DNA of 48,540 bases, from assembly GCA_937901085.1 (NCBI GenBank), contig CALCHQ010000132.1, forward strand, positions 1 through 48,540, read 5' to 3'. The notes beneath the pieces are model-generated. The model was not told where the DNA came from and searched no databases. It saw nothing but the letters and a program-made list of their open reading frames with translations. The position numbers and the translations under genes are program-made. Source of the stretch: an uncultured Verrucomicrobiales bacterium (GTDB lineage: Bacteria; Verrucomicrobiota; Verrucomicrobiia; Verrucomicrobiales; Akkermansiaceae). Position 1 is the stretch's first letter; each line of letters opens with the position of its first letter. Shown here in pieces: positions 8,105 through 16,014 of the stretch.

Positions 8105-9235
8105 ATGTCTGACGAAATCATTCAGGAGCAGGGGCCCATCAAGCTGGCCCATTTCGAGATTCCCAACACGCTCAAGCGCATTGTTGACCCGGAGGATGCC
8201 AACCACATCACCTTCATTGCCGAGCCCATCGAGACCGGCTTTGGTCACACCCTCGGTAACTCTCTCCGCCGCGTGCTGCTCAGCTCCCTGGAGGGTGCTG
8301 CCATTACCAGCGTCCGTATCGCCGGTGCCCAGCACGAATTCACTTCTCTGCCCGGTGTGGTGGAGGACGTGACTGAAATCATCCTCAACCTCAAGAAGGT
8401 CAAATTCAAGCACTTCGGTAAGGAACCCCGCACGCTGTCCCTCCGCGTGACCAAGCAGGGCGTGGTGACCGCTGGTGACATCCAGGAAGACCACATCTAC
8501 TCCGTGGTGAACAAGGACCAGGTGATTTGCCACCTTGACCAGAGTACCATCTTCGACTGCGACTTCGAGGTGAACGTGGGCCGTGGTTTCCACACCGCCG
8601 ACGACAACAACGACAAGGACCGCCCCATCGGCGTGATTCCGATTGACTCCATCTTCTCCCCGGTGACCCGCGTGAAGTACGCTGTGGATAACGCCCGTGT
8701 GGGTCAGATGACTGAGTTCGACAAGCTCGTCCTCGACATCTGGACCGACGGCCGCGTGAGCCCCGCCGATGCCATGCTGCAGGCCGCCAGCATCATGCGC
8801 CACCACCTGGACGTGTTCGTTGACGCCGACAGCCGTCGCGTCGAGTTCGACAAGGCCAACGGTGGCGAGCAGGACGCCAACACCGCTCAGCTCCGCAAGC
8901 TGCTCAACATGAGCGTGAACGAAATCGAGCTTTCCGTCCGCGCTGCCAACTGCCTGAACAACGCCAACATCACCACCGTTGGTCAGCTGGCCATGAAGAC
9001 CGAGAGCGAAATGCTCAAGTACCGCAACTTCGGTAAGAAGTCCCTTAACGAGATTAAGGACAAGCTTGTGCAGCACGGTCTGTCTCTGGGTATGCAGTTC
9101 GATGCCAAGCTCCTCGCTTCTCCCGCACCGGCTTCCCGCATGCGCGACATCAACGACGAAGCCCGCGCCACCGACCTGCAGGCTCTCATCTCCCACAACA
9201 TCAGCGCTTTCGTTGATGATGACGACGATGAATAA
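8105..9235 (+). CDS. rpoA: RNA polymerase alpha subunit
   Basis: 376 residues. The N-terminal assembly domain shows ETGFGHTLGNSLRRVLLSSL and a SLPGVVEDVTEIILNLKKV stretch. The C-terminal domain has ELSVRAANCLNNANI and TVGQL, then a FGKKSLNEIKDKL segment that contacts DNA and activators. The tail is rich in Asp/Glu (DDDDDE). The open frame runs upstream to 7973, but ATG 8105 gives the family-standard N terminus. rplQ follows 48 bases later. The usual neighbours rpsM, rpsK and rpsD are not upstream, so here rpoA-rplQ forms a separate transcription unit. Confidence 0.97.
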   Translation: MSDEIIQEQGPIKLAHFEIPNTLKRIVDPEDANHITFIAEPIETGFGHTLGNSLRRVLLSSLEGAAITSVRIAGAQHEFTSLPGVVEDVTEIILNLKKVKFKHFGKEPRTLSLRVTKQGVVTAGDIQEDHIYSVVNKDQVICHLDQSTIFDCDFEVNVGRGFHTADDNNDKDRPIGVIPIDSIFSPVTRVKYAVDNARVGQMTEFDKLVLDIWTDGRVSPADAMLQAASIMRHHLDVFVDADSRRVEFDKANGGEQDANTAQLRKLLNMSVNEIELSVRAANCLNNANITTVGQLAMKTESEMLKYRNFGKKSLNEIKDKLVQHGLSLGMQFDAKLLASPAPASRMRDINDEARATDLQALISHNISAFVDDDDDE

Positions 9236-9283
9236 AGATTCCGATAAAACAACACTATAACCATAAACACACATTAAAAGACT

Positions 9284-9706
9284 ATGAGACACGGCGTCAA
9301 GAAAGCCAAGCTTCAGCGTAATGCTTCCCACCGTAAGGCTCTGCTTGCCAACCAGGCATGCAGCCTCATCAGCCACGGCCGCATCACCACCACTCTGGCC
9401 AAGGCCAAGGCCCTGCGCCCCTATGTGGAGAAGCTCATCACCCTCGGCAAGAACGGTTCCCTGCATGCCCGCCGCCAGGCCCTCGCTACGCTGCCCCAGC
9501 CCAAGGTTGTGGCCAAGCTGTTCAGCGTGGTTGCCGAGGCTACCAAGGACCGTCAGGGTGGTTACACCCGCATCGTGAAGCTTGGTCAGCGTATGACCGA
9601 CAGCGCCCCCATGGCCCTGATCGAAATCATCGACCTGCCCCAGCTCACCGCTCCTGTGGCTCCCGCCACGACGACTGCTACGGGTTCCACCTCTGAGGAA
9701 GCCTGA
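9284..9706 (+). CDS. rplQ: 50S ribosomal protein L17
   Basis: 140 residues. It begins MRHGVKKAKLQRNASHRKAL, followed by an ANQACSLISHGRITTTLAKA segment, the diagnostic L17 core, and later RQGGYTRIVKLGQR. It extends about 20 residues beyond the shortest bacterial L17 with a Thr/Ala-rich tail. It sits 48 bases behind rpoA, the universal arrangement. No Shine-Dalgarno sequence precedes the ATG; the preceding bases are A-rich (TTAAAAGACT), as they are before tpiA. A strong terminator follows. Confidence 0.97.
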   Translation: MRHGVKKAKLQRNASHRKALLANQACSLISHGRITTTLAKAKALRPYVEKLITLGKNGSLHARRQALATLPQPKVVAKLFSVVAEATKDRQGGYTRIVKLGQRMTDSAPMALIEIIDLPQLTAPVAPATTTATGSTSEEA

Positions 9707-9734
9707 TTGAGCAGATAGAGCAATCCGCTTAACA

Positions 9735-9770
9735 AACACCGCAGTTGCACCACGCAGCTGCGGTGTTTTC
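9735..9770 (+). terminator. Terminator after rplQ
   Basis: AACACCGCAG (9735-9744) pairs with CTGCGGTGTT (9758-9767), then TTCT. It ends the rpoA-rplQ unit. Confidence 0.8.
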
Positions 9771-9843
9771 TATTCTCCGGCGCCTCCCGTGGGCTGCGAG
9801 CTTAAAAAAAGCTTGTATGTTCCGAGTATTCTGGCAAACTGTA

Positions 9844-9852
9844 TGGTATAGT
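9844..9852 (+). promoter_or_regulatory. Putative extended -10 promoter of the M60 protease gene
   Basis: TGgTATAGT (9844-9852) is an extended -10 element. No good -35 lies 17 bp upstream. It would give a leader of about 38 bases. Confidence 0.4.
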
Positions 9853-9896
9853 TATTTTCGCACGGCCGTCTGCCGGAGCCACACCCCTTTAAGACG

Positions 9897-12296
9897 ATGA
9901 AACTCCTTTCCGCTGCAATACTTCTGCTTACTGCCGGCATGATGGCTGGTGCCGCCCCGGAAATCCCCCGTAAGGGCGTGCTTGTGGAATTCTGGGATGG
10001 CTTCAAGAATGGCCTGGTCCAGGAATTGCTGGATGTGTGTGATAAGCGACCGCCCAAGCTTGCCCACATCAAGGGTAGGATTGATGAACATGATATCGGT
10101 CAGGATTATTTCGGCCTGCGTATTTCGGCTTTTCTCACTCCGCCGGAAACAGGAGAGTACACCTTTTACCTGGCGGCTGATGATACAGCGGAGCTGTTGT
10201 TGAGTACTGATGAATCGCCCGCGCATTTGCAGAGGATATGCCAGGTACGCTCCTACATGCCCCGGCATCACTTTGTCTCCGGCCCAGCCTCCGGCAAGGC
10301 GAAGCTGCAAAAAGGTAAGCGCTATTATCTGCTGCTGCATTACAAGGAAGCCATCAACGATGAGCATGTGTCTCTTGCCTGGGAAGGTCCCGGCGTCAGC
10401 AAAGGTATCATCGCGAAGAAGTTTTTTGAGCCTGCTTTGAATGAGCAGCAGCGGAAGCTCTGGCAGCAGACGGCAGAGCGGGAGCAGCGTGGCAGTACCT
10501 TGTGCAGCACTATGCTCAAGCAGAAGCCCGAGCAATTAGCCTCCTGGTTGGAGACTCTCAACCATCAGGACCGCCAATGCCTGCTGGAGGTGCTGACGCA
10601 GGAGCAGAACCGTATCTCCCGCCTCAGTAGTAAGAAGTTCCAGAAAGAGATGCGCCCATACCTCAAGGCGGCAGAGGGCATCGTGGCCACGCCGCAGTCA
10701 CCAGTGCGGAATCCGGTGGCAAAGACCTTGCTGCACATGGAAGCGGCCTGGCTCAAATCCCTTTCTGACAAGCAGCTGCTCAAGCTGGGCGCACACCGTC
10801 TTGCGGCATCCCTGGGTAGCATTCCGCCCAAAGCCAAAAGCGTCAAGTTCACCCAGACCCTCCATTCCCACGGAGATAAGTGGGGCGATGAATATGTATC
10901 CATGGGGCTTTATGCCAGACCGGGTAAGGCGGTGACGGTAACCATTCCTGAATCGCTTGCGTCCAGCCGGCTGGAGATTCAGGTGGGTCACCACTTCCCG
11001 CACAAGAACATGCCGCTCGTTTGCATGCCGGATACAACCCGCTGGTTCCGCCTGACGGAAAAGACCACGACCTTTGTGACACCTCACGGAGGTCTGATGC
11101 TGCTGAAAGTTCCCCGCGCGGTGGCGCTGAATGATGCGGAAATCACCGTTCAGGGAGCCTTGAAAGCCCCCCGTTTCATCCTGGGCAAGCATAGCGATGA
11201 GGATTGGGCCACGCTCAAGAATGCCCCGGCTCCCTGGGGTGAACTGGTCAGCGAACACTTGGTGCTGGTCGTCCCTCGCGATATTCTGCAGAAGGTAACG
11301 AACCCGACCGAGGTGATGACCTGGTGGAATGAGAATAACCGTGACCTGGAGGATTTCTATTCCTATTATCCGAAATTGCCCTTCCGTATGCATGCCGGTC
11401 ACTACGCAGTGGAGGGTGTTTCATTCTGGCCTCTGCACTGGGAGCCTGTCAATATGGCTTATCTGTTGAATATGGATGCCATGAAGAAGAAGAATTCGGC
11501 CTTGTTCCTGCATGAACATGGACACCATAGTGATTTCGGAGAAATGGAACTTTCCTTCTGGGCTGAATCCACGACGAACTGGGGCGGCTACTACATGAAA
11601 GCCCGCGAAGGCAAGTCCTTTGACTGGAAGGATTCCCACGACCTGCACCTGCGCCGCCTCTACGACCCTGAAGATAAGGGTATGCAGGAGGTGATGCAGG
11701 ATAAGTGGTATAAGATTTCCAACAAAGGAACGCACCATTGGTCCTACCCAGTGACGTCCATGATGATTGGCTATGCCGAGGAATTCGGCTGGGATTGCGT
11801 GAAGGCCACCATCAAGCGCCTCCGCAACAAGGAGGACGAGATGTACAAGTGGAGCTTTGTGCAGAATGCCGAGCATGACCAGGCTAAAATCGACCGCTAC
11901 CTCATCGGCCTTTCCCAGGCAGCGCGCCGCGATGTGCGACCCTATTTTGCGCACTTCAAGCTGTTCCCCTCGGAGGGGGCCGCCTCTCATCTCGACGGTC
12001 TCAAGCTTCCGAAGTGGGATCTCTCCTACCTGGTGCAGCCGGAACAGACGACGACCGGCAGGAATGAGCCTCTGGCCATCCCCTGTGGTAAGGCTCAGAT
12101 TCTCAGCTTTGCCAGGCGTTCCCGCATCAAGTGGAACCCGACCACGGCCCGGGGCGGTAAGGTCACCCTCCGTAAACCGGGGGAGGCTGTCTATACCCCG
12201 GCGCCCGATTTCACCGGCGAGGACATCATCTCCTACCACCTTTCCAATCACCAGGGCAAGGGTGTGGAGAAAAAGCTGCGGATTACGGTGAAGTAA
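9897..12296 (+). CDS. Secreted PA14-M60 (enhancin-like) metalloprotease
   Basis: 799 residues. Signal peptide 1-20 ends in AGAA. A PA14 domain (about 25-178; GLRISAFLTPPETGEYTFYL, then DDTAELLLS) is probably carbohydrate-binding. After a helical linker, the M60-like peptidase region (about 315-680) has the gluzincin site HEHGH at 539-543, with the third zinc ligand probably E557 in the SFWAEST segment. A C-terminal Ig/cadherin-like repeat ends the protein (PDFTGEDIISYHLSN). M60 proteases of Akkermansia and Bacteroides cut glycosylated mucin-type substrates, so mucin peptidase is the likely role. It is a single gene between two terminators with an A-rich start context. Substrate choice cannot be read from sequence. 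Confidence 0.85.
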   Translation: MKLLSAAILLLTAGMMAGAAPEIPRKGVLVEFWDGFKNGLVQELLDVCDKRPPKLAHIKGRIDEHDIGQDYFGLRISAFLTPPETGEYTFYLAADDTAELLLSTDESPAHLQRICQVRSYMPRHHFVSGPASGKAKLQKGKRYYLLLHYKEAINDEHVSLAWEGPGVSKGIIAKKFFEPALNEQQRKLWQQTAEREQRGSTLCSTMLKQKPEQLASWLETLNHQDRQCLLEVLTQEQNRISRLSSKKFQKEMRPYLKAAEGIVATPQSPVRNPVAKTLLHMEAAWLKSLSDKQLLKLGAHRLAASLGSIPPKAKSVKFTQTLHSHGDKWGDEYVSMGLYARPGKAVTVTIPESLASSRLEIQVGHHFPHKNMPLVCMPDTTRWFRLTEKTTTFVTPHGGLMLLKVPRAVALNDAEITVQGALKAPRFILGKHSDEDWATLKNAPAPWGELVSEHLVLVVPRDILQKVTNPTEVMTWWNENNRDLEDFYSYYPKLPFRMHAGHYAVEGVSFWPLHWEPVNMAYLLNMDAMKKKNSALFLHEHGHHSDFGEMELSFWAESTTNWGGYYMKAREGKSFDWKDSHDLHLRRLYDPEDKGMQEVMQDKWYKISNKGTHHWSYPVTSMMIGYAEEFGWDCVKATIKRLRNKEDEMYKWSFVQNAEHDQAKIDRYLIGLSQAARRDVRPYFAHFKLFPSEGAASHLDGLKLPKWDLSYLVQPEQTTTGRNEPLAIPCGKAQILSFARRSRIKWNPTTARGGKVTLRKPGEAVYTPAPDFTGEDIISYHLSNHQGKGVEKKLRITVK

Positions 12297-12315
12297 ACAG
12301 CTCATTCTTCTGAAG

Positions 12316-12347
12316 CCGCTGCCGGGACACCCGGCGGCAGCTTTTTT
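12316..12347 (+). terminator. Terminator after the M60 protease gene
   Basis: GCTGCC (12318-12323) pairs with GGCAGC (12336-12341), with an inner GGG/CCC and a small bulge, followed by TTTTTT. Confidence 0.75.
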
Positions 12348-12370
12348 AGTAAGGAAAACTTAAATAACTC

Positions 12371-12399
12371 TTGACTAAACACCAGAAATCTGGTATTTA
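12371..12399 (+). promoter_or_regulatory. fmt promoter
   Basis: TTGACT (12371-12376), 17-bp spacer, TATTTA (12394-12399). The fmt ATG begins 6 bases later, predicting a leaderless mRNA. Confidence 0.7.
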
Positions 12400-12402
12400 G
12401 TC
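12373..12402. promoter_or_regulatory. 30-bp near-perfect palindrome over the fmt promoter (candidate operator)
   Basis: The left half is GACTAAAcACCAGAa and the right half aTCTGGTaTTTAGTC. Thirteen of fifteen base pairs match; the exceptions are the central pair and 12380/12395. It spans from the -35 box past the -10 box, so a protein bound here would block RNA polymerase. A DNA hairpin is the less likely reading. Confidence 0.6.
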
Positions 12403-12405
12403 GCC

Positions 12406-13392
12406 ATGCGAATCGTGATGATGGCAACCGGGGATATCGCCATCCCCTCCTTTCAGGCCCTGGCCGCAACGGGGCAGGTAGTCGCGCTGATTACCCAGCC
12501 GGATCGTCCCGTAGGGCGGCACATGGAACTGACCCCGCCCCGCGTCAAGGTGGTGGCCGGTCAGCTCGGTATCCCGGTGTTCCAGCCTGAAAAGATGCGG
12601 GATGCTGAAGCTGTGGAGCAATTGCGAGCCTATGCCCCGGACATCGTCGTGGTGATGGCCTATGGCCAGATTCTGTCGCAGGAAGTCATCGATGTGGCGC
12701 GCATTGCCTGCATTAACGCCCATGCCTCATTGCTGCCCCGCCACCGTGGTGCGGCCTGTATTCAGGCAGCCATTGAAGCAGGTGATGATGAAACCGGTAT
12801 CACTATCATGCACGTGGTGAAGAAGCTGGATGCCGGGGATATTATCTGCAAGGTGGCGCTCCCCCTGCGCGGAACGGAAACAGCTGAAAGCCTGCACGAC
12901 GACCTGGCGCAACTCGCCCCCGGCGCCTTGCTGGAGGCTATTGAGGCTCTGGCCTGTGGTACTGCTGAACGCGAGGAGCAGGACGAGAACCTCATGACAT
13001 ACGCGCCCAAGCTGCTGCGTGCCCACGGGCAGATTGACTGGAACCAGCCTGCTTTGCAGGTTGCCCGTAAAATCCGCGCCTACCATTCCTGGCCCGGCAC
13101 CTTCACTATCTACCCCTCCGTGCATAGCGGGCAGGACAAGACGCTCAAGATTTTCCCCCCGGTGGATATGTACCTCAACATCCGCAAACCGGCAGATGCC
13201 GTTCCCGGCATGGTGCTGGAGTCCGGGCCGGAGGGTATGCTGGTATCCTGCGGCGGCCGTCGCGGCGGTGCCATCCGCATTTCCACCATGCAGCCGAGCG
13301 GCGCGCGCAAGATGAACGCCGAAAGTTTCTTTGCCGGTCATAAGATTATGCCCGGCACTATTCTGGGCTTGCCCACAACCCCTACTGTATAA
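12406..13392 (+). CDS. fmt: Methionyl-tRNA formyltransferase
   Basis: 328 residues. It formylates initiator Met-tRNA using 10-formyl-tetrahydrofolate. The N-terminal formyltransferase domain carries VVVMAYGQIL and then INAHASLLPRHRGAACIQAA, the Fmt signature with the catalytic Asn and His; the catalytic Asp is in LDAGDI. The C-terminal tRNA-binding domain begins near YAPKLLRAHGQIDW. The partner enzyme peptide deformylase is encoded far away at 30275-30832, whereas in many bacteria def and fmt are adjacent. Here fmt is followed 12 bases later by a small ribbon-helix-helix-like gene, and its promoter lies in a palindrome. Confidence 0.95.
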   Translation: MRIVMMATGDIAIPSFQALAATGQVVALITQPDRPVGRHMELTPPRVKVVAGQLGIPVFQPEKMRDAEAVEQLRAYAPDIVVVMAYGQILSQEVIDVARIACINAHASLLPRHRGAACIQAAIEAGDDETGITIMHVVKKLDAGDIICKVALPLRGTETAESLHDDLAQLAPGALLEAIEALACGTAEREEQDENLMTYAPKLLRAHGQIDWNQPALQVARKIRAYHSWPGTFTIYPSVHSGQDKTLKIFPPVDMYLNIRKPADAVPGMVLESGPEGMLVSCGGRRGGAIRISTMQPSGARKMNAESFFAGHKIMPGTILGLPTTPTV

Positions 13393-13404
13393 AGAGATAT
13401 CGCC

Positions 13405-13596
13405 ATGGCACCCCGACAGAGAGCGCAGAACAAGAAAATGCTGGGGCTGTATGTAGACAGCGCCCTGATTGAACAATTCCAGAAAGCCTGTGCCTACTAC
13501 GGCCAGACGATGACCTCGGCCGTTACCCTCTTTATTGAGGAAACGGTGCAGGAATATGAGGAACTCCTGGCAGAGGAGAAGAACGAGAATCCATAA
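13405..13596 (+). CDS. Small ribbon-helix-helix-like protein
   Basis: 63 residues: a basic start (MAPRQRAQNKK), a short beta-like stretch LGLYVDSALI, helix QFQKACAYYG, a TMTSAV turn and a second helix FIEETVQEYEELLAEE. This is the plan of CopG/RelB-type ribbon-helix-helix DNA-binding proteins, which bind palindromes as dimers. It is the second gene of the fmt transcript, 12 bases after the fmt stop, so it is a candidate to bind the palindrome at 12373-12402. No toxin-like gene follows, which speaks against a simple RelB antitoxin. The fold call rests on pattern only. Confidence 0.6.
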   Translation: MAPRQRAQNKKMLGLYVDSALIEQFQKACAYYGQTMTSAVTLFIEETVQEYEELLAEEKNENP

Positions 13597-13636
13597 GGGA
13601 TTCGGCAGCTTCCTGCGCCTCCCGTTGCGGAGGAAA

Positions 13637-13984
13637 TCAGGGAGCAGGGGGAAGAATTGACTCCGCTGCCGGAACTGGCTGGGGTGCTTCTCCGGCATCA
13701 TCGGGCATCCAGCAGTAGACGGCGATGCCGATGTAGATAGGCGTGAGGATGCAACCGGCAAGGTTGACCAGCGTCCCGATGATGCGCCAGCGCGTAACCA
13801 GCGCTACGCCAAGAATAAGCAGGCTGACAAGCAGCGCCACCACGACAATGAACACCGTGCCGGTTATGTCGTGCGGGTCGGTGAAGACATAATTCATGAT
13901 GGCCGGGACGATGCCCAGCGTCAGGGAAGCTCCGAAAGAATCCCAGCTGTTGAATGCGTTGTAATCCTGTACCTCGCTGCTCAT
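13637..13984 (-). CDS. Small two- or three-helix membrane protein, unknown
   Basis: 115 residues. After a polar start (MSSEVQDYNAFNSWDSFG) there are hydrophobic segments at about 19-35, 44-64 and 70-92, then a Pro/Ala-rich tail. I recognise no family. A clean promoter (TTGCCA 14016-14021, 17 bp, TATACT 13993-13998) stands 8 bases from the ATG, which supports both the gene and a leaderless mRNA. It is convergent with the ribbon-helix-helix gene (40-base gap) and divergent from the helicase gene. Confidence 0.65.
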   Translation of the reverse strand: MSSEVQDYNAFNSWDSFGASLTLGIVPAIMNYVFTDPHDITGTVFIVVVALLVSLLILGVALVTRWRIIGTLVNLAGCILTPIYIGIAVYCWMPDDAGEAPQPVPAAESILPPAP

Positions 13985-13992
13985 GCTGCCCC

Positions 13993-14021
13993 AGTATAGC
14001 GCGCGGGGCAGGGCATGGCAA
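13993..14021 (-). promoter_or_regulatory. Promoter of the small membrane protein gene
   Basis: Minus strand TTGCCA (14016-14021), 17 bp, TATACT (13993-13998), then 8 bases to the ATG at 13984. Confidence 0.7.
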
Positions 14022-14131
14022 TCTCTTTTTGCATCAGCGCCCCCGCCGGGATGGAAAACGACTCCGGCGCCATCACCTGTTCTCCAAGCGTTGCGAGCGA
14101 GTGGATAGTGTGTTCACAGAACAGAATTTTC

Positions 14132-14160
14132 TTTACATTGGGAAACAATTGAGGCATGCT
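14132..14160 (+). promoter_or_regulatory. Tentative promoter of the DEAD-box helicase gene
   Basis: TTTACA (14132-14137), 17 bp, CATGCT (14155-14160), 11 bases before the ATG. The -10 match is weak. Confidence 0.35.
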
Positions 14161-14171
14161 CTGCGCCGTCT

Positions 14172-15995
14172 ATGTCATTCTCAGAACTTGGTATATGCCC
14201 GGAGATTTTGGAAGCCATTGAGGTTCTTGGTTTTGAAACACCTTCGCCTATTCAGGAAGCCGCTATTCCCCCGGCTCTGGACGGGGCTGATATTCTGGGC
14301 CTTTCCCATACGGGTTCAGGGAAGACACTGGCGTTCTCCATTCCGGCGCTGGAATGCATTGACCCCGGTCTGCGTGCCGTGCAGGTTCTCTGCCTGGCGC
14401 CTACGCGTGAGCTGGCTGTGCAGATATGCCGCGAGGTGGATAAACTGGCTCTTTTCCTGGATGGCGTTTCTGCTGTGCCGATTTACGGCGGTTCTTCGTT
14501 CGGCCCGCAGCTGGCTGCCCTCAAGCGTGGGGTGCAGTTTGTGGTCGGTACGCCGGGGCGGGTCATCGACCTCATGGAGCAGGGTGAGCTGAAGACGGAT
14601 AACATTTCCATGCTGATTCTGGATGAGGCTGATGAAATGCTCGACATGGGATTCCAGGAAGACATTGACCGCGTAGTGGCGCTGCTGCCTGCCGAGCGAC
14701 AGACGCTGCTGTTCTCTGCCACGATGTCGCCAGCTATCCGCAAGCTGGTGGAATCGGTTGCCCAGTCTCCGCAGGAAATCGCCATCGAGCGCCCGCAGCT
14801 TACCGTGCCGACCTGTGAGCAGCTGGTGTATGAGGTGGTCTTCTCCTCCCGCATCGAGGTGCTGAGCCGTCTCATCGAGATGGGACGCATGAAGCGCGGC
14901 CTGGTGTTTGCGAACACGAAGCGCGTGGTGGATGATATTGTGGATGGTCTTCTGGCTCGTGGTTATGCAGTAGACCGTCTGCATGGGGATATGCCCCAGA
15001 CCCTGCGCGAACGCGTGATGGACTCTTTCCGCAAGGGTAATCTGAACGTCCTGGTGGCCACCGATATTGCCGCCCGCGGGCTGGATATTGACGATGTGGA
15101 TACCGTGGTGAACTTCGAGCTGCCCCGCGACCCGGAGGATTATGTTCACCGCATCGGCCGTACCGCCCGCGCCGGTCGCAAGGGCCGCGCTGTTTCCTTC
15201 ATCGGCCGACGCGATTTCTCGCTGCTGGCACGCCTGGAGCGCTTTGTGGGAGTCCGCATGCAGCGCGAGAAGGTGATGACCGGCACGCAGGTGGAAGAAG
15301 TGCGCCGCGAGTCCCTGGTGGATGAGATTCTGGAAAATGCTGCCGCCGCCGCCGGCCTGCCGGAGGAGTTGACCGATATTGACCTGCCCGCTGAGAAACT
15401 GCTGGCTGCCATGTTCAACCTGTTGGTTGCCAAGACCAGTCGCGAGATTCAACCGATTCCTGAAGACCGTCCCAGTAAGTTCTCCCGCAGTTCCCGCCCC
15501 GCTGATGATGATTCTGCCCCGGTGGAGAAGGGGAATGACTGGAGTAGCCTGCAGCAGAGTGTGACGCTGTTCATGAATGGTGGTAAGCTGCTGGGGCTGC
15601 GCCCCAAGGATGTTGCCGGCCTGTTCTACAATGAGGGCGGCGCTCCCAAGGGCTCGGTGGGTGATATCCGACTCTTCCTCAAACATACCCTCATTGAGGT
15701 GACGCCGGAGATTGCTCCGCAGCTTGTCGAACGCCTGGGTACATGCCATATCTGCGGTTACGAGGTGAACGTGCGCGAGGATAAGGGTCGCCCTGAAGGC
15801 GGGCAGGCTCCTCACGAACGCGAGTTCCGCCCCCGCGAACGGGAACGCCGTGGGGCTTCCTACGCCGGCCGGGGCAATACATCGTTCCGCCGTGAGCGTG
15901 AGCTGCGTCAGGAATTCCGCAACCGCCGTGAATCCCGTGGGGGGGAACGAGTCTTTTACGATAAGTTCAGCCGCCGCCCCCGCCGTCGCGATTAA
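14172..15995 (+). CDS. DEAD-box RNA helicase with DbpA-type RNA-binding domain
   Basis: 607 residues. All helicase motifs are present: Q motif FETPSPIQ (21-28), Walker A SHTGSGKT (45-52), PTRELA, GTPGR, DEAD (151-154), SAT (182-184), ATDIAARGLDID and HRIGRTARAGR. The extension holds a DbpA-like RNA-binding domain (about 445-525, with LFMNGGKLLGLRPKDVAGL). The last ~75 residues are rich in Arg/Glu/Gly, with RGG-like spots, and probably disordered. It resembles DeaD/CsdA helicases, used in ribosome assembly and cold adaptation. The thioredoxin-fold gene follows 19 bases later with a strong ribosome-binding site, so the two are likely co-transcribed. Confidence 0.92.
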   Translation: MSFSELGICPEILEAIEVLGFETPSPIQEAAIPPALDGADILGLSHTGSGKTLAFSIPALECIDPGLRAVQVLCLAPTRELAVQICREVDKLALFLDGVSAVPIYGGSSFGPQLAALKRGVQFVVGTPGRVIDLMEQGELKTDNISMLILDEADEMLDMGFQEDIDRVVALLPAERQTLLFSATMSPAIRKLVESVAQSPQEIAIERPQLTVPTCEQLVYEVVFSSRIEVLSRLIEMGRMKRGLVFANTKRVVDDIVDGLLARGYAVDRLHGDMPQTLRERVMDSFRKGNLNVLVATDIAARGLDIDDVDTVVNFELPRDPEDYVHRIGRTARAGRKGRAVSFIGRRDFSLLARLERFVGVRMQREKVMTGTQVEEVRRESLVDEILENAAAAAGLPEELTDIDLPAEKLLAAMFNLLVAKTSREIQPIPEDRPSKFSRSSRPADDDSAPVEKGNDWSSLQQSVTLFMNGGKLLGLRPKDVAGLFYNEGGAPKGSVGDIRLFLKHTLIEVTPEIAPQLVERLGTCHICGYEVNVREDKGRPEGGQAPHEREFRPRERERRGASYAGRGNTSFRRERELRQEFRNRRESRGGERVFYDKFSRRPRRRD

Positions 15996-16014
15996 GTTCT
16001 GAAGGAGGCTTCCC

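Noticed and set aside
8021..9739. 572-codon open frame on the minus strand opposite rpoA and rplQ
   Set aside because: It mirrors the GC-rich codon pattern of two certain genes on the plus strand and translates to a His/Val/Gly-rich chain without motifs.
13405..13596. RelB/DinJ-type antitoxin of a toxin-antitoxin pair
   Set aside because: No toxin-like gene is adjacent; the next gene is a convergent membrane protein and the upstream gene is fmt.
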